Source: Arthrobacter zhaoxinii
GTDB taxonomy: Bacteria > Actinomycetota > Actinomycetes > Actinomycetales > Micrococcaceae
NCBI RefSeq assembly: GCF_024385505.1
Contig: NZ_JANFLT010000002.1
Span: forward strand, 310,001-374,000
Direction: 5' to 3'
Length of the DNA stretch: 64,000 nucleotides
Under the pieces are notes generated by a model. The model did no database searches. It was not told the origin of the DNA and saw nothing but the letters and a program-made list of their open reading frames with translations. Every line of letters starts with the position of its first letter. The stretch's first letter is position 1. Both the position numbers and the translations under genes were made by a program. Shown piece after piece: positions 16,988 to 25,540 of the stretch.

Positions 16988-17887
16988 TTACCCGACGACG
17001 GCGGCCGGCACCGCGTACGCGGCCCGGGTCCAGAGGTGGAACAAGGCATAGGAGCGCCACGGACGCCACGGCTGTGAGAGCCGGGCTGCTTCCCGCCCGG
17101 TTCCCACGCCCAGGGCCCGTTTCAGCACCAGGTCATCGGCCGGATAGGCGTCGCGGTCCCCCAGCACCCGCACGGCCAGGTAATCCGCGGTCCACGGGCC
17201 GATCCCCGGCAGGGCCAGCAGGCCAATACGCACGGCGTCGGAATCCGCTCCGGGATGCAGCGGCAGGCCGTCCGCCACGGCCCGGGCCAGGGCGGACAGG
17301 GTCCGGGCTCGGGCATGCGTGATCCGGACGGTGGACTGGATGTCGGCAGCCGGCACCGCGGCCAGGCGCTCCGCCGTCGGAAAGGCGGCTAATCCGCCGG
17401 GTCCGGGTTCCCCGAAGGCCGCAACCAGCCGGGAGCCGAAGGTCCGGGCGGCCGCCAGAGATACCTGCTGCCCGAGGACGGTCTGGACGCCGGTCTCAAA
17501 GCCGTCCGTGGAACCCGGCACCCGCAGGCCGGGGTGCCGCCGCACCATAGGTTCCAGCAGCTCGAAGCCGGCGAGGAACGGATCCACCACGCCCGGGTCG
17601 GCGTCCAGGTCAAGCCAGGCCCGGACCGAGGCGATGAGCGCCGCTTCCTGAGCGTCAGGCAGGGCGGGCAGCTCGAGGACCGCTCCGGCGTCGTCCATGT
17701 GCACTGTCACGGGCACCGGACCCGCGGAACCCGCGACGAGCCGCTCCACGGTGGCGCCGTCGTCGGTCCGGGTGACCCGTTCCAGGCCCGGTACCGCGTG
17801 CGCCTGCAGCGCACTGGCGAGCGGTTCCCAGGCGAAGGGCCCGCGGTGCGGCAGCGAAAGCCGCCGACCCGCCGCTACTTCGGTCAT
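16988..17887 (-). CDS. alkA: DNA-3-methyladenine glycosylase II
   Basis: A 299-residue base-excision glycosylase that removes 3-methyladenine and related lesions. An AlkA N-terminal domain (PFAWEPLASALQAHAVPGLERV) is followed by the helix-hairpin-helix domain with QTVLGQQVSLAAARTF and LPGIGPWTADYLAVRV. The catalytic Asp is in PADDLVLKRAL. Unlike many actinobacterial versions it lacks the Ada methyl-acceptor and AraC domains. Its ATG overlaps the alkB stop by 4 bases, making it the last gene of the sigma-ogt-alkB-alkA operon. A longer frame upstream of 17887 is only the shadow of alkB. Confidence 0.88.
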   Translation of the reverse strand: MTEVAAGRRLSLPHRGPFAWEPLASALQAHAVPGLERVTRTDDGATVERLVAGSAGPVPVTVHMDDAGAVLELPALPDAQEAALIASVRAWLDLDADPGVVDPFLAGFELLEPMVRRHPGLRVPGSTDGFETGVQTVLGQQVSLAAARTFGSRLVAAFGEPGPGGLAAFPTAERLAAVPAADIQSTVRITHARARTLSALARAVADGLPLHPGADSDAVRIGLLALPGIGPWTADYLAVRVLGDRDAYPADDLVLKRALGVGTGREAARLSQPWRPWRSYALFHLWTRAAYAVPAAVVG

Positions 17888-18567
17888 GAGAGTCCGGTCA
17901 TGCGCAGCGTGATGTTGATCCGCCCCGCGGGCAGGCCGGACTCCGGATCGGCCGTACCCGCCAGGGTCCGCGGGACGCCGTGGTAGGCGAAGCGGGAGGG
18001 GCCGCCGAACACAAACAGGTCTCCGGACTCCAGCTCCAGGTCGGTGTAGGGGCGGGTTCTCGTCTCGGTGTTGCCGAACCGGAAAACGCAGGTATCCCCG
18101 ATACTGATGGACACCACCGGGGCGCTGGATTTCTCGTCCTTGTCCTGATGCATGCCCATGTGGGCACCCTCCGCGTAGTAGTTGATCAGCGCGGTATCCG
18201 GGGTGTAGTTCTCCGGCCGGAAGTCCTCCCGGGCGTAACTGCCGTCGGGTTGCCGGTAGGCCTCGCGGAGGGCGTCGCGGCCCAGTTCGACCAGCCAGTC
18301 GGGCAGTTCGGCGACGCGGCCGCCGCCGACGTCGTCGGCCGTCCGCGTGTACTTGTAGGGCTGCCAGTGCCACCCCAGGCACACGGTCTGCACGGACATG
18401 GTGTGCCCGCCCGGCAGCACGGCGGCGCGCATGGGCACCGGGCCGATGGCCCACTGCCGGCATGCCTGCACGATCTGCCGCTGTTTCCCGGGGGGCAGCC
18501 AGCCCGGCACGTGGACGGCGCCGACGGCGGGTTCGGATCGTTCGCGCGGAAAGAGGGAGTTGCTCAT
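17884..18567 (-). CDS. alkB: Alpha-ketoglutarate-dependent DNA dealkylase
   Basis: A 227-residue Fe(II)/2-oxoglutarate dioxygenase that oxidatively removes 1-methyladenine and 3-methylcytosine. The iron triad is visible as His140 and Asp142 in MGMHQDKDE and His196 in FAYHGV; Arg216 in AGRINIT binds 2-oxoglutarate. NYYAEGAHMGMHQD and VVSISIGD are typical of bacterial AlkB. The gene overlaps ogt upstream and alkA downstream by 4 bases each, so the three are translated together. Confidence 0.92.
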   Translation of the reverse strand: MSNSLFPRERSEPAVGAVHVPGWLPPGKQRQIVQACRQWAIGPVPMRAAVLPGGHTMSVQTVCLGWHWQPYKYTRTADDVGGGRVAELPDWLVELGRDALREAYRQPDGSYAREDFRPENYTPDTALINYYAEGAHMGMHQDKDEKSSAPVVSISIGDTCVFRFGNTETRTRPYTDLELESGDLFVFGGPSRFAYHGVPRTLAGTADPESGLPAGRINITLRMTGLS

Positions 18568-19238
18568 GCGGCGGCTTCCAGGTCGAGGAGGATTTTCTTG
18601 GCGGCCGGACCGCCGCGGTAGCCGCCGGTGGTTCCGTCGGAGCGCAGGACCCGGTGGCAGGGGATCACCAGGGGCAGTGGATTGCGGCCGCAGGCGGTGC
18701 CCACGGCCCGGACGGCGCCGGGGTTTCCGGTCAGTGCGGCTATGCCCGCGTACGTGGAGGTGCGTCCGTAGCCGATCTGCTGCAGCGTCTGGACCACGGT
18801 CCGCCGGTACCCGGCGGTGAGCCGCAGGTCCAGGTCCAGGTCGAAACTGCGCCGGGTGCCGTCGAAGTACTCACGGAGCTGGGCCGCGGGACGGGCCAGG
18901 CGGCCCGGAGCCTCGAGGATCCGCGGGCTGATCCGGGTGCTGAGGTCCTGCAGCACGGTGTCCACCCCTTCACATTCGAACGCCACCCGGACCAGGCCGG
19001 CGTCGGTTGCTGCGAGGATGAGCCGGCCCACGGGGCTGTCGATGACGGTGTAGGCGACGTCCAAGAGTCCGGCCGGCTCCGCCTCGGCGGCGAGGCGGGT
19101 GTGCAGGGCGGCCAGGACCGCGGCCTCCCGGGGGTCGGGCGCCAGGAGGCGGGTGCCGGAGATGTCGGTGGCGGCGACGTCGGTGGCGGCGACGTCGGTG
19201 CCGCCGGGTCCGGTGCCGGCGGAATCATAGGATGCCAT
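18564..19238 (-). CDS. ogt: Methylated-DNA--protein-cysteine methyltransferase
   Basis: A 224-residue suicide enzyme that takes O6-alkyl groups from guanine. The acceptor Cys194 is in VIPCHRV, preceded by YGRTSTYAGIAALTGNPGAVRAVG, the DNA-binding HTH and Asn hinge. The N-terminal 60 residues extend beyond the usual Ogt length and contain a short tandem repeat (TDVAATDVAATD) encoded by a 15-base DNA repeat at about 19160-19200. The start is ATG 19238, overlapping the end of the sigma factor gene by 14 bases. Confidence 0.9.
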   Translation of the reverse strand: MASYDSAGTGPGGTDVAATDVAATDISGTRLLAPDPREAAVLAALHTRLAAEAEPAGLLDVAYTVIDSPVGRLILAATDAGLVRVAFECEGVDTVLQDLSTRISPRILEAPGRLARPAAQLREYFDGTRRSFDLDLDLRLTAGYRRTVVQTLQQIGYGRTSTYAGIAALTGNPGAVRAVGTACGRNPLPLVIPCHRVLRSDGTTGGYRGGPAAKKILLDLEAAA

Positions 19239-19707
19239 TGCGGTCCTCCTCGTACAGGGTGCGTAGTTTCTTGATGCCGTCGGCCGCGGACCGGCGGCAG
19301 GCGGCTTCGCTGCCGCCGAGCAGCTGTGCAACTTCGGCGTACGGAAGTCCGGCGAGGTGGTGGTACGCCAGGGCCTCGCGTTGGCGGACCGACAGTGTTT
19401 TCAGGGCCGTCCACAATCCGTCGGTATCCGCCGGTGCTGCCGCCGGCGGAGGTTCCGGTATGTCGTTCACCGGAAGCGGGTTCCGGGCCGCGGAGCGGTG
19501 CTGGTCCACGGCCTTCCGCTTGGCAATGGTCACCAGCCAGGCCTGGACATTGGCGCCCTCGGGCAGGTCCGGGTAGGCGCCCAGGGCGGCGAGGAACGTT
19601 TCCGACCAGGCATCTTCGGCCGCATCCGGCCCAAGAACGGCACGGCAGACGCGCAGCACGGCCGGGCCGTGCTCGCGGACAATCTGCTCAAAGGGTTTCA
19701 CTTCCAC
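19225..19707 (-). CDS. ECF-type RNA polymerase sigma factor, first gene of repair operon
   Basis: A 160-residue two-domain sigma factor. Region 2 is FEQIVREHGPAVLRVCRAVLG... AWLVTIAKRKAVDQHRS; region 4 is LKTLSVRQREALAYHHLAGLPYAEVAQLL. A Pro/Ala linker joins them. No anti-sigma gene accompanies it; instead its 3' end overlaps ogt, and alkB and alkA follow. By context it should respond to or support alkylation-damage repair, replacing the Ada activator that is absent here. The start codon is GTG 19707 with no clear ribosome site; the next valine codon is an alternative. Confidence 0.87.
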   Translation of the reverse strand: MEVKPFEQIVREHGPAVLRVCRAVLGPDAAEDAWSETFLAALGAYPDLPEGANVQAWLVTIAKRKAVDQHRSAARNPLPVNDIPEPPPAAAPADTDGLWTALKTLSVRQREALAYHHLAGLPYAEVAQLLGGSEAACRRSAADGIKKLRTLYEEDRNGIL

Positions 19708-19825
19708 ATACGGTAGACGTTTTCCGCGCTCCGTTTGTGAGCCGCCGTGTTAAGAAAGTTTCTCCCGTTCGGCGGCGGTGGCTAGACTTCCCTCTACGTC
19801 GCACTGATCAAAGGAGATCACCCCC

Positions 19826-21367
19826 ATGCACAACCTCGCCGGCATCCTGACCGACACGGTGGCACGCTTTCCGGAGCGGACAGCCCTCAAACTAGATGAC
19901 ACAGTTATCTCCTACGCGGCCCTCGATGCCATGAGCGCCAAGGTTGCCGGCCTCCTCGCGAGCCGGGGCGTGAAGCCCGGAGACCGCGTCGCACTGGTGA
20001 TGCCGAACATCCCGCAGATGGCGTTCCTTTACTACGGCACCCTTCGCCACGGCGCCGTCGTCGTCCCCATGAACCCGCTGCTGAAGGCCCGCGAGGTGGC
20101 CTACCACCTGCAGGACTCGGGCGCCCGGATTGCCTTCGCCTGGGAGGGTGTGGCCGCCGAGGTCGCCGCCGGGGCGGAAGAAGCCGGCGGGGTCGAGGTG
20201 GTTTCCGTGGACTCGGGAGCTTTCCTGCAGCTGCTGGCCGGTGCGGAGGCACGCCCCGACGTAGCGGAGGTGGATGACCAGGACACCGCGGTGATCCTCT
20301 ACACCTCCGGGACCACGGGACGCCCCAAGGGTGCCGCCCTCACCCACCGGAACCTGCTGACCAACGCCTATGTGGCGCAGTCCCTGCTCAACACCGTGGA
20401 GACGGACGTCCACTTCGGCGGACTGCCCTTCTTCCATGTGTTCGGCCAGACGGCAGCACTGAACTCGTCAGTGCTGTCCGGGGCCTCCATCAGCCTGCTG
20501 CCGCGTTTCGATGCGGGCAAGGCGCTGGAGATCATCGAGCGCGACGGCGTGACCATCTTCGAAGGCGTGCCCACCATGTACGTGGGGATGCTGCGCCACC
20601 CGGCGGTCAAGAGCACCAACCTGTCATCCCTGCGCGGAGCCATCACCGGCGGTTCCGCCATGCCGCTGGAAATCCTGCACGAGTTCGAAGAGGTTTTCGG
20701 CATCGAGCTCCTGGAGGGTTACGGCCTCTCGGAGACTTCACCGATCGTCTCCTTCAATGTTCCCGGCGGCGACCGCCGGCCCGGCTCCATCGGCAAAACC
20801 GTGGCGGGGACGGAGGTCCGGATGCTGGATCCGGACGGTAACGACGTGCCGGTGGGCGAGGTCGGAGAGCTCTCCGTCCGCGGCGACGGCGTGATGAAGG
20901 GCTACTGGAAGAACGACGACGCCACCGCCGCCGCCATTCCGGACGGCTGGTTCCGAACCGGAGACCTCGCCCGGTTCGACGAGGACGGCAACATCTTCAT
21001 CGTGGACCGGAAGAAGGACATCATTCTGCGCGGCGGGTACAACGTCTATCCCCGCGAGATCGAAGAGGTGCTCTACGAGCACCCGGCCGTGGCGGAGGCT
21101 GCAGTAATCGGCATTCCCGACCCGCTGCACGGCGAGGAGATCGTGGCGGTGGTGGGACTTCGCGAGGAGGCCGCACCCGCTGACAACGCCGCCCGGGAAG
21201 CGCTGATCGCGGATATCCAGCAGTTCACCAAGGACCGGCTGGCCGCGTACAAGTATCCGCGCCGCATCGAGCTGACCGATGCGCTGCCGAAGGGGCCCAC
21301 GGGCAAGATCCTGAAGCGGGAAATCAAGGTTCCCGCTCCCTTGGCGGCCGAAGCGCCCGGGGTCTAG
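19826..21367 (+). CDS. Long-chain fatty-acid--CoA ligase-type AMP-dependent synthetase
   Basis: A 513-residue ANL-superfamily ligase forming an acyl-adenylate and then acyl-CoA. The P-loop AVILYTSGTTGRPKG lies at about 155-169, the A5-type motif GYGLSETSPIVSFN near 297, the hinge DRKKDIILRGGYNVYP near 390, and the adenylation lysine in KGPTGKILKREIK near the C-terminus. FadD-like long- or medium-chain fatty acid is the best guess. An AAAGGAG ribosome site precedes the ATG, and TAGACT at 19783-19788 is a plausible -10. It is divergent from the sigma-repair operon. Confidence 0.88.
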   Translation: MHNLAGILTDTVARFPERTALKLDDTVISYAALDAMSAKVAGLLASRGVKPGDRVALVMPNIPQMAFLYYGTLRHGAVVVPMNPLLKAREVAYHLQDSGARIAFAWEGVAAEVAAGAEEAGGVEVVSVDSGAFLQLLAGAEARPDVAEVDDQDTAVILYTSGTTGRPKGAALTHRNLLTNAYVAQSLLNTVETDVHFGGLPFFHVFGQTAALNSSVLSGASISLLPRFDAGKALEIIERDGVTIFEGVPTMYVGMLRHPAVKSTNLSSLRGAITGGSAMPLEILHEFEEVFGIELLEGYGLSETSPIVSFNVPGGDRRPGSIGKTVAGTEVRMLDPDGNDVPVGEVGELSVRGDGVMKGYWKNDDATAAAIPDGWFRTGDLARFDEDGNIFIVDRKKDIILRGGYNVYPREIEEVLYEHPAVAEAAVIGIPDPLHGEEIVAVVGLREEAAPADNAAREALIADIQQFTKDRLAAYKYPRRIELTDALPKGPTGKILKREIKVPAPLAAEAPGV

Positions 21368-21505
21368 GGTCCGCTGGGGCCCAGGGCACGGCCCCTGCGG
21401 GGCCTGGAACGGCGGCAACGAAATTCTCCGCTCGCAGAGCTCGCGAGAATATTAAAGCCGCCTTCCTCCAGGCCCCTCCGGCGCCGTTGGAGGGGCCGCG
21501 GGTTC

Positions 21506-21595
21506 ATCGAGTCTGCACGATTTACCGTTCCCTGCATCGAGTCCGCAGGATTTACTGATTTTCGGTTGGAAAAAGGTAATTGCTGCAGACTCGAT
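21506..21595. repeat. Three-copy short intergenic repeat, cluster A
   Basis: Two direct copies (21506-21527 and 21536-21557, period 30) and one inverted copy (21574-21595) of a 22-base unit share ATCGAGTC at one end and TTAC near the other. Copies differ at 2 to 4 positions. A related unit, ATCGA-n3-TGCA-n2-A-n-TTAC, forms the cluster at 54527-54613. It sits between the convergent acyl-CoA ligase and EamA genes. The rest of 21368-21665 holds GC-rich palindromic sequence and no gene. Confidence 0.65.
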
Positions 21596-21665
21596 CTGCA
21601 GCGACCCTCTAACGGCTGAATGGACACCCGGAGCCTGGTGACGTGCCTTGTAGGGAACGTGTTCG

Positions 21666-22646
21666 CTAGGCGTAGGGTTCGACGTCGGAAGCTGCCTCCC
21701 CCGGCAGCCCGGCGGGATCATCGGAGCGGACCAGCACAACACCGGCAATAATCAGGCACCCGCCCACCAGTTGGATCGGGCGTGGCAGCTCAGATAGCAG
21801 CAGCCACGCCCACAGGACCGCAAACAGCACCTCGGTCAGGGACACGAACGAGGCCACACGCGAGCCGAGGGATCGCGCCGCGATGATGCCGGTGACGTAG
21901 GCCAGCACCGTGGACAACAGCACCAGGCCGGTCAGGGGGACCCACCACGCCGTCTGCCAGCCGCCCAGATCCACGTCGGCTGTGCTGAAGGCCAGGGGCA
22001 GGATGCCGGTGAGCCCCAGCGCGGCCATGGTGGCTCCGCCTACGAGCATCCCTCCCGTGGCCAGCACCAACGGCGGGAGCGAGTCATTCTGCTTGGCGGT
22101 GACGAAGAAATAACTGGCCAGGCAGACCGCAGCGGCGAGACCCCACAGCACGCCCACCGGGTCGATGCGCGTGCTGCCGGCCAGATCAAGGACCAGCACC
22201 AGCCCCGCGACGGCGGCCACAGTGCCAAGAATGGTGCGGACCCCGGGCCGGCGGCGAGTGGCCAGCCAGATCCAGAGGACCATCAGCACCGGGGCAAGGA
22301 ACTCCAGCAGCAGCGCCACCCCCACGGACAGGCGCTCCACCGCGTTGAAGTAAAAGAACTGGCACCCGGCCACTCCGACAAATCCGAAAAGCACAATGGT
22401 GCGCCAGTTCTCCCGGACCTGGCTCCATCGTCCGTGCAGGGCAACTGCGGCCGGAACTGCCAGGACCAGGGCGGCTCCGAGCATCCGGACGGCCACGGCC
22501 CCGGTACTGCTCCAACCGGTCTCCAGCAGCGACTTCGCAAAGGAGCCGGAAAGTCCGAACACCGCTGACGATGCCAGCGCCACCAGGATGCCGGCGGCCC
22601 CCGGACGCAGCAGCGTACGGTCAGCGTTCGTCCGTGCCGGTGCCAT
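21666..22646 (-). CDS. EamA/DMT-superfamily transporter
   Basis: A 326-residue protein with ten hydrophobic segments in two EamA repeats, the standard drug/metabolite transporter layout. Family features include SSAVFGLSGSFAKSLLE at the first helix, ERLSVGVALLLEFLAPVLM at the end of repeat one, and SFVSLTEVLFAVLWAWLLLSELP in repeat two. Such proteins usually export amino acids or metabolites (RhtA-like). The substrate cannot be told from sequence. The ATG at 22646 begins about 15 polar residues before the first helix. Confidence 0.87.
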   Translation of the reverse strand: MAPARTNADRTLLRPGAAGILVALASSAVFGLSGSFAKSLLETGWSSTGAVAVRMLGAALVLAVPAAVALHGRWSQVRENWRTIVLFGFVGVAGCQFFYFNAVERLSVGVALLLEFLAPVLMVLWIWLATRRRPGVRTILGTVAAVAGLVLVLDLAGSTRIDPVGVLWGLAAAVCLASYFFVTAKQNDSLPPLVLATGGMLVGGATMAALGLTGILPLAFSTADVDLGGWQTAWWVPLTGLVLLSTVLAYVTGIIAARSLGSRVASFVSLTEVLFAVLWAWLLLSELPRPIQLVGGCLIIAGVVLVRSDDPAGLPGEAASDVEPYA

Positions 22647-22807
22647 GCGTCTCCCTGGGTTTGCGGATGCCCGGGAGACCCGGTCCCGGGGAGTACGAGG
22701 CGACGCTACCCGGGGCGCCGAACTGGTTCAAGACAGCAGCAGCACTACTTGCTGCTGCCCCTTGCCATCCGTCTGGTCTGAAGCTATTCTTGCGACGGCT
22801 GCGGGTA

Positions 22808-22821
22808 GTGACACTTGTCAC
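22808..22821. promoter_or_regulatory. Inverted repeat upstream of the surface protease
   Basis: GTGAC-ACTT-GTCAC is a perfect 5-bp inverted repeat about 100 bases before the protease start codon, within a 275-base divergent promoter region shared with the EamA gene. GTCAC-type sites are known for cell-envelope regulators such as MtrA in actinobacteria, but that link is only suggested. Confidence 0.35.
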
Positions 22822-22921
22822 CATCATTCGAGCAGACCACTTTTAGTCTCGCTCCTCCGCATGTCCCAGTGCTGCTCACGCCCGCATGGACGCCGGAGGC
22901 CGACGTTTATGGGGGAATTTC

Positions 22922-25444
22922 ATGCAGGATAGTCCACGTCCGCTCTACGCCCGGGCCAGCGCCCTGAGCGCAGCGGCCCTTTTGGCAGTGAGCGGCGCAT
23001 TCATCGCCGGTCCGGCCATGGCCAATACCGGGGATACCCCGGCAACAACCGATGCTCCCGCCACTGCACCGCTGGAGACCGAAGCCGCGACTCCCGCCGA
23101 AACCGGTGAAGCATCTCTGGCTCCCGGCCTGGAAGAGGCATTGCAGCGGGACCTCGGCATGACCGTCGAGGAATTCCTGGCTGCCGGCGAGCTCGGCAAG
23201 AAGGCTTCAGACGCCCTCGAGCAGCTCAAGGCCACCGAAGGCTTCATCAGCATCGAGATCCTCGACGGCGGCCTGGTCATTACCGGCAGCGGCGAGGAAC
23301 TCCAGAAGCTTGCTACAGAACTCGACGCCACTGTGGTTGAGCCCTCGGCTCCGGCTGTGGAAGCTCCCGCTGTTGATGCTCCGGTTGTTGAAGCTCCGGA
23401 AGAGGTCCAGGAACCCACTGAGCCAGTGACCGAGGCGCCGGAGAAGACCGAAGCCGAGACCCCGGCTCAGGAACCGACCGGCAAGGACGAAAAAGAGCTG
23501 AAAGTAGCCTCTGATCTTCGGAGCCTGGTAAAAGCCTTCGGCGCAGAAGCCGGCACGGACAACCTCCGCTGGATCTCCGGCAACGCCGAGTCCGGATTCA
23601 CCATCGCTGTCGGCGAGCCGCTCGACGCGATGAAAGCCCGGGGAATGGCTTCGGCCATGACTCCGGAGGAATTTGCAGCCCAGTACCAGAACGTTAAAAT
23701 CGATGGCGAAGTCCCCGCGCTGAAGACCCTCGCGGATGAAAATACAATCTTCAATGGCTCGGGCTACCTCATTCCCCTTGGTCCCACCAGCGCCTCCGCT
23801 TGCTCCGTCGGGTTCACGGGATTCAATGGCACAGGTGAAGACGCGATATTCAGTGCCGGACACTGTGTCGACACTGCGGGTGCCGAGACAGTTGTTGAAA
23901 TCCCCAGCGCGGAAGAGACCTTCATCGCTGGCGAGCAGCTGGGAACCTTTGGCACCTACTCCTTCGACGGAACCGCGGAAGCACCGGGAACCGACGTTGC
24001 AGTCATCGACGGGATCAACTCGGAGCTTGAACTGCTGCCCGAAACCACCCAGTGGACTACTCCGGACGAACTCCTGAGTGCAACCACCGTAAAGATCACC
24101 GGCACCACGGCACCCGTTGCCGGCGCTCCGGTTTGCAAATCCGGACGGACCACCTTCTGGAGCTGCGGCACCATCACTGAGTCTTCCGTCATCTTTAATG
24201 CAGAAGGCACGATCACCCAGGGCTTTGAAGCTGAGCTCAGTGCTGATCACGGAGACTCGGGCGGTTCGATGATCTCGGGCAGCCTCGCTGTCGGTCTCCT
24301 CAGCGCGGGTATCCCGGCTACCGAAGATTTCCCCGGCGTTGTCTTCGGTGCGGACCTCGCAACTGCAATGGCCGTTGTTCCCGACTACTCCATCGCCATC
24401 CACATGGACGCCCCGGCGCTGACCAGCCCGGAGAACAATGGCACGGTTGAGACCGATGCCGCTATCACCGGTACCGCCCCCGCCGGCAGCACCGTCAACG
24501 TAACCATCGACGGCGAAGACGCCAAGGCAGAGACCGCCACGGACGGCACCTGGAGCGTCAAGGCCCCGAGCCTGGTTCCGGAAGGCGGCACGATTGACGT
24601 CACGGCGCAGGCCATCAACGGTTTCAACAAGTCCACGATTAGCGAATTCAAGCTGACGGTCGAGGAAGCACCCGCAGCGGCTCCGGCCTTCACCACCCCC
24701 GGAACCGTGCTGCGTTCCATCGAGACCATTGAAGGCACCGGCGTCGCCGGCGCCACCGTGACCCTGACCATGCCGGGCGACGCCGAGGAAGAGGACGTAG
24801 CTGCGGCTGCAGACCTCAGCACTGAAGTCGACCCGAACGGCAACTGGTCCGTAACCCTGGACGAGCCGCTGACCTACGGTATCTACGCCCTGTCCGCCAC
24901 CCAGGACGGCATCGCCGGCAAGAAGAAATCTGCAGCAGCGGAGCTGACCCTCACGGTCGCCCCTGACGCACCCGTGATCTCGTCACCGACCGACGGCCAG
25001 GAATTCGTGGAAGGCTCCCTTCCCGAGGACATCACCGGAACCGGCACCGCCGGATCCAAGGTGACCGTTGCCATCGATGACAAGGCACTCGACGCCGTAG
25101 TCGTGGACGAAGACGGCACGTGGACCGTACCGATGGGCGACCTGGCTGCAGGCGGCCACGGCGTCAAGGCCTTCCAGGTCATCAACGAAGCCGCCTCGGC
25201 CGTTGACTTCGCCAGCATCATGGTCACGGCAGCTCCTGTTGTCGTAGATCCCACACCGGCCGGGAACCCGAACCCGGGTACGGACAACGGCACGGGTACC
25301 GGTAACGGAGCGGGTACCGGCGATCTGCCGGACACCGGCGCCGCCAATCTCGGCCTGCTGGCCGGAGGCGGAGCAGGCCTGCTCGCGGCCGGTGCTGCAG
25401 CACTGATGTACAACAAGCGCCGCCGGGTTGCTGTAGACGCCTAA
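22922..25444 (+). CDS. Sortase-anchored S1 family serine protease with Ig-like repeats
   Basis: An 840-residue secreted protein. Residues 1-34 are a signal peptide; 70-140 resemble an alpha-lytic/streptogrisin propeptide (LEEALQRDLGMTVEEFLAAGE); 140-190 is a Pro/Glu/Ala linker. The chymotrypsin-fold protease follows: Cys294 in SACSVGF, His314 in SAGHCVD, Asp358 in GTDVAVID, Ser447 in HGDSGGS. Residues about 497-580, 587-680 and 683-770 are three bacterial Ig-like domains (GTAPAGSTVNVTIDG, DGTWSVKAP type). A Gly/Asn/Thr-rich spacer leads to the sorting signal LPDTG (802-806), hydrophobic helix and KRRR tail, so a sortase should attach it to peptidoglycan. Start ATG 22922 has GGGGGAA upstream. 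The target is unknown. Confidence 0.9.
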   Translation: MQDSPRPLYARASALSAAALLAVSGAFIAGPAMANTGDTPATTDAPATAPLETEAATPAETGEASLAPGLEEALQRDLGMTVEEFLAAGELGKKASDALEQLKATEGFISIEILDGGLVITGSGEELQKLATELDATVVEPSAPAVEAPAVDAPVVEAPEEVQEPTEPVTEAPEKTEAETPAQEPTGKDEKELKVASDLRSLVKAFGAEAGTDNLRWISGNAESGFTIAVGEPLDAMKARGMASAMTPEEFAAQYQNVKIDGEVPALKTLADENTIFNGSGYLIPLGPTSASACSVGFTGFNGTGEDAIFSAGHCVDTAGAETVVEIPSAEETFIAGEQLGTFGTYSFDGTAEAPGTDVAVIDGINSELELLPETTQWTTPDELLSATTVKITGTTAPVAGAPVCKSGRTTFWSCGTITESSVIFNAEGTITQGFEAELSADHGDSGGSMISGSLAVGLLSAGIPATEDFPGVVFGADLATAMAVVPDYSIAIHMDAPALTSPENNGTVETDAAITGTAPAGSTVNVTIDGEDAKAETATDGTWSVKAPSLVPEGGTIDVTAQAINGFNKSTISEFKLTVEEAPAAAPAFTTPGTVLRSIETIEGTGVAGATVTLTMPGDAEEEDVAAAADLSTEVDPNGNWSVTLDEPLTYGIYALSATQDGIAGKKKSAAAELTLTVAPDAPVISSPTDGQEFVEGSLPEDITGTGTAGSKVTVAIDDKALDAVVVDEDGTWTVPMGDLAAGGHGVKAFQVINEAASAVDFASIMVTAAPVVVDPTPAGNPNPGTDNGTGTGNGAGTGDLPDTGAANLGLLAGGGAGLLAAGAAALMYNKRRRVAVDA

Positions 25445-25472
25445 CTAGCCGAAGCACAAACGGTAAACAACT

Positions 25473-25507
25473 AAAGCGGGTCCCTGCCAACGGCCGGGAC
25501 CCGCTTT
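25473..25507. terminator. Hairpin terminator after the surface protease
   Basis: AAAGCGGGTCCC and GGGACCCGCTTT form a perfect 12-bp stem with an 11-base loop, 28 bases after the stop codon. The stem ends in A/T runs on both sides, as in a bidirectional intrinsic terminator. Confidence 0.8.
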
Positions 25508-25540
25508 GGCTTAAGCTACAGTCACGCACCAGGAGGAATC

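Noticed and set aside
17888-18463. N-terminal extension of alkA
   Set aside because: The extra residues are a shadow of alkB in another frame; AlkA similarity begins at the ATG at 17887.
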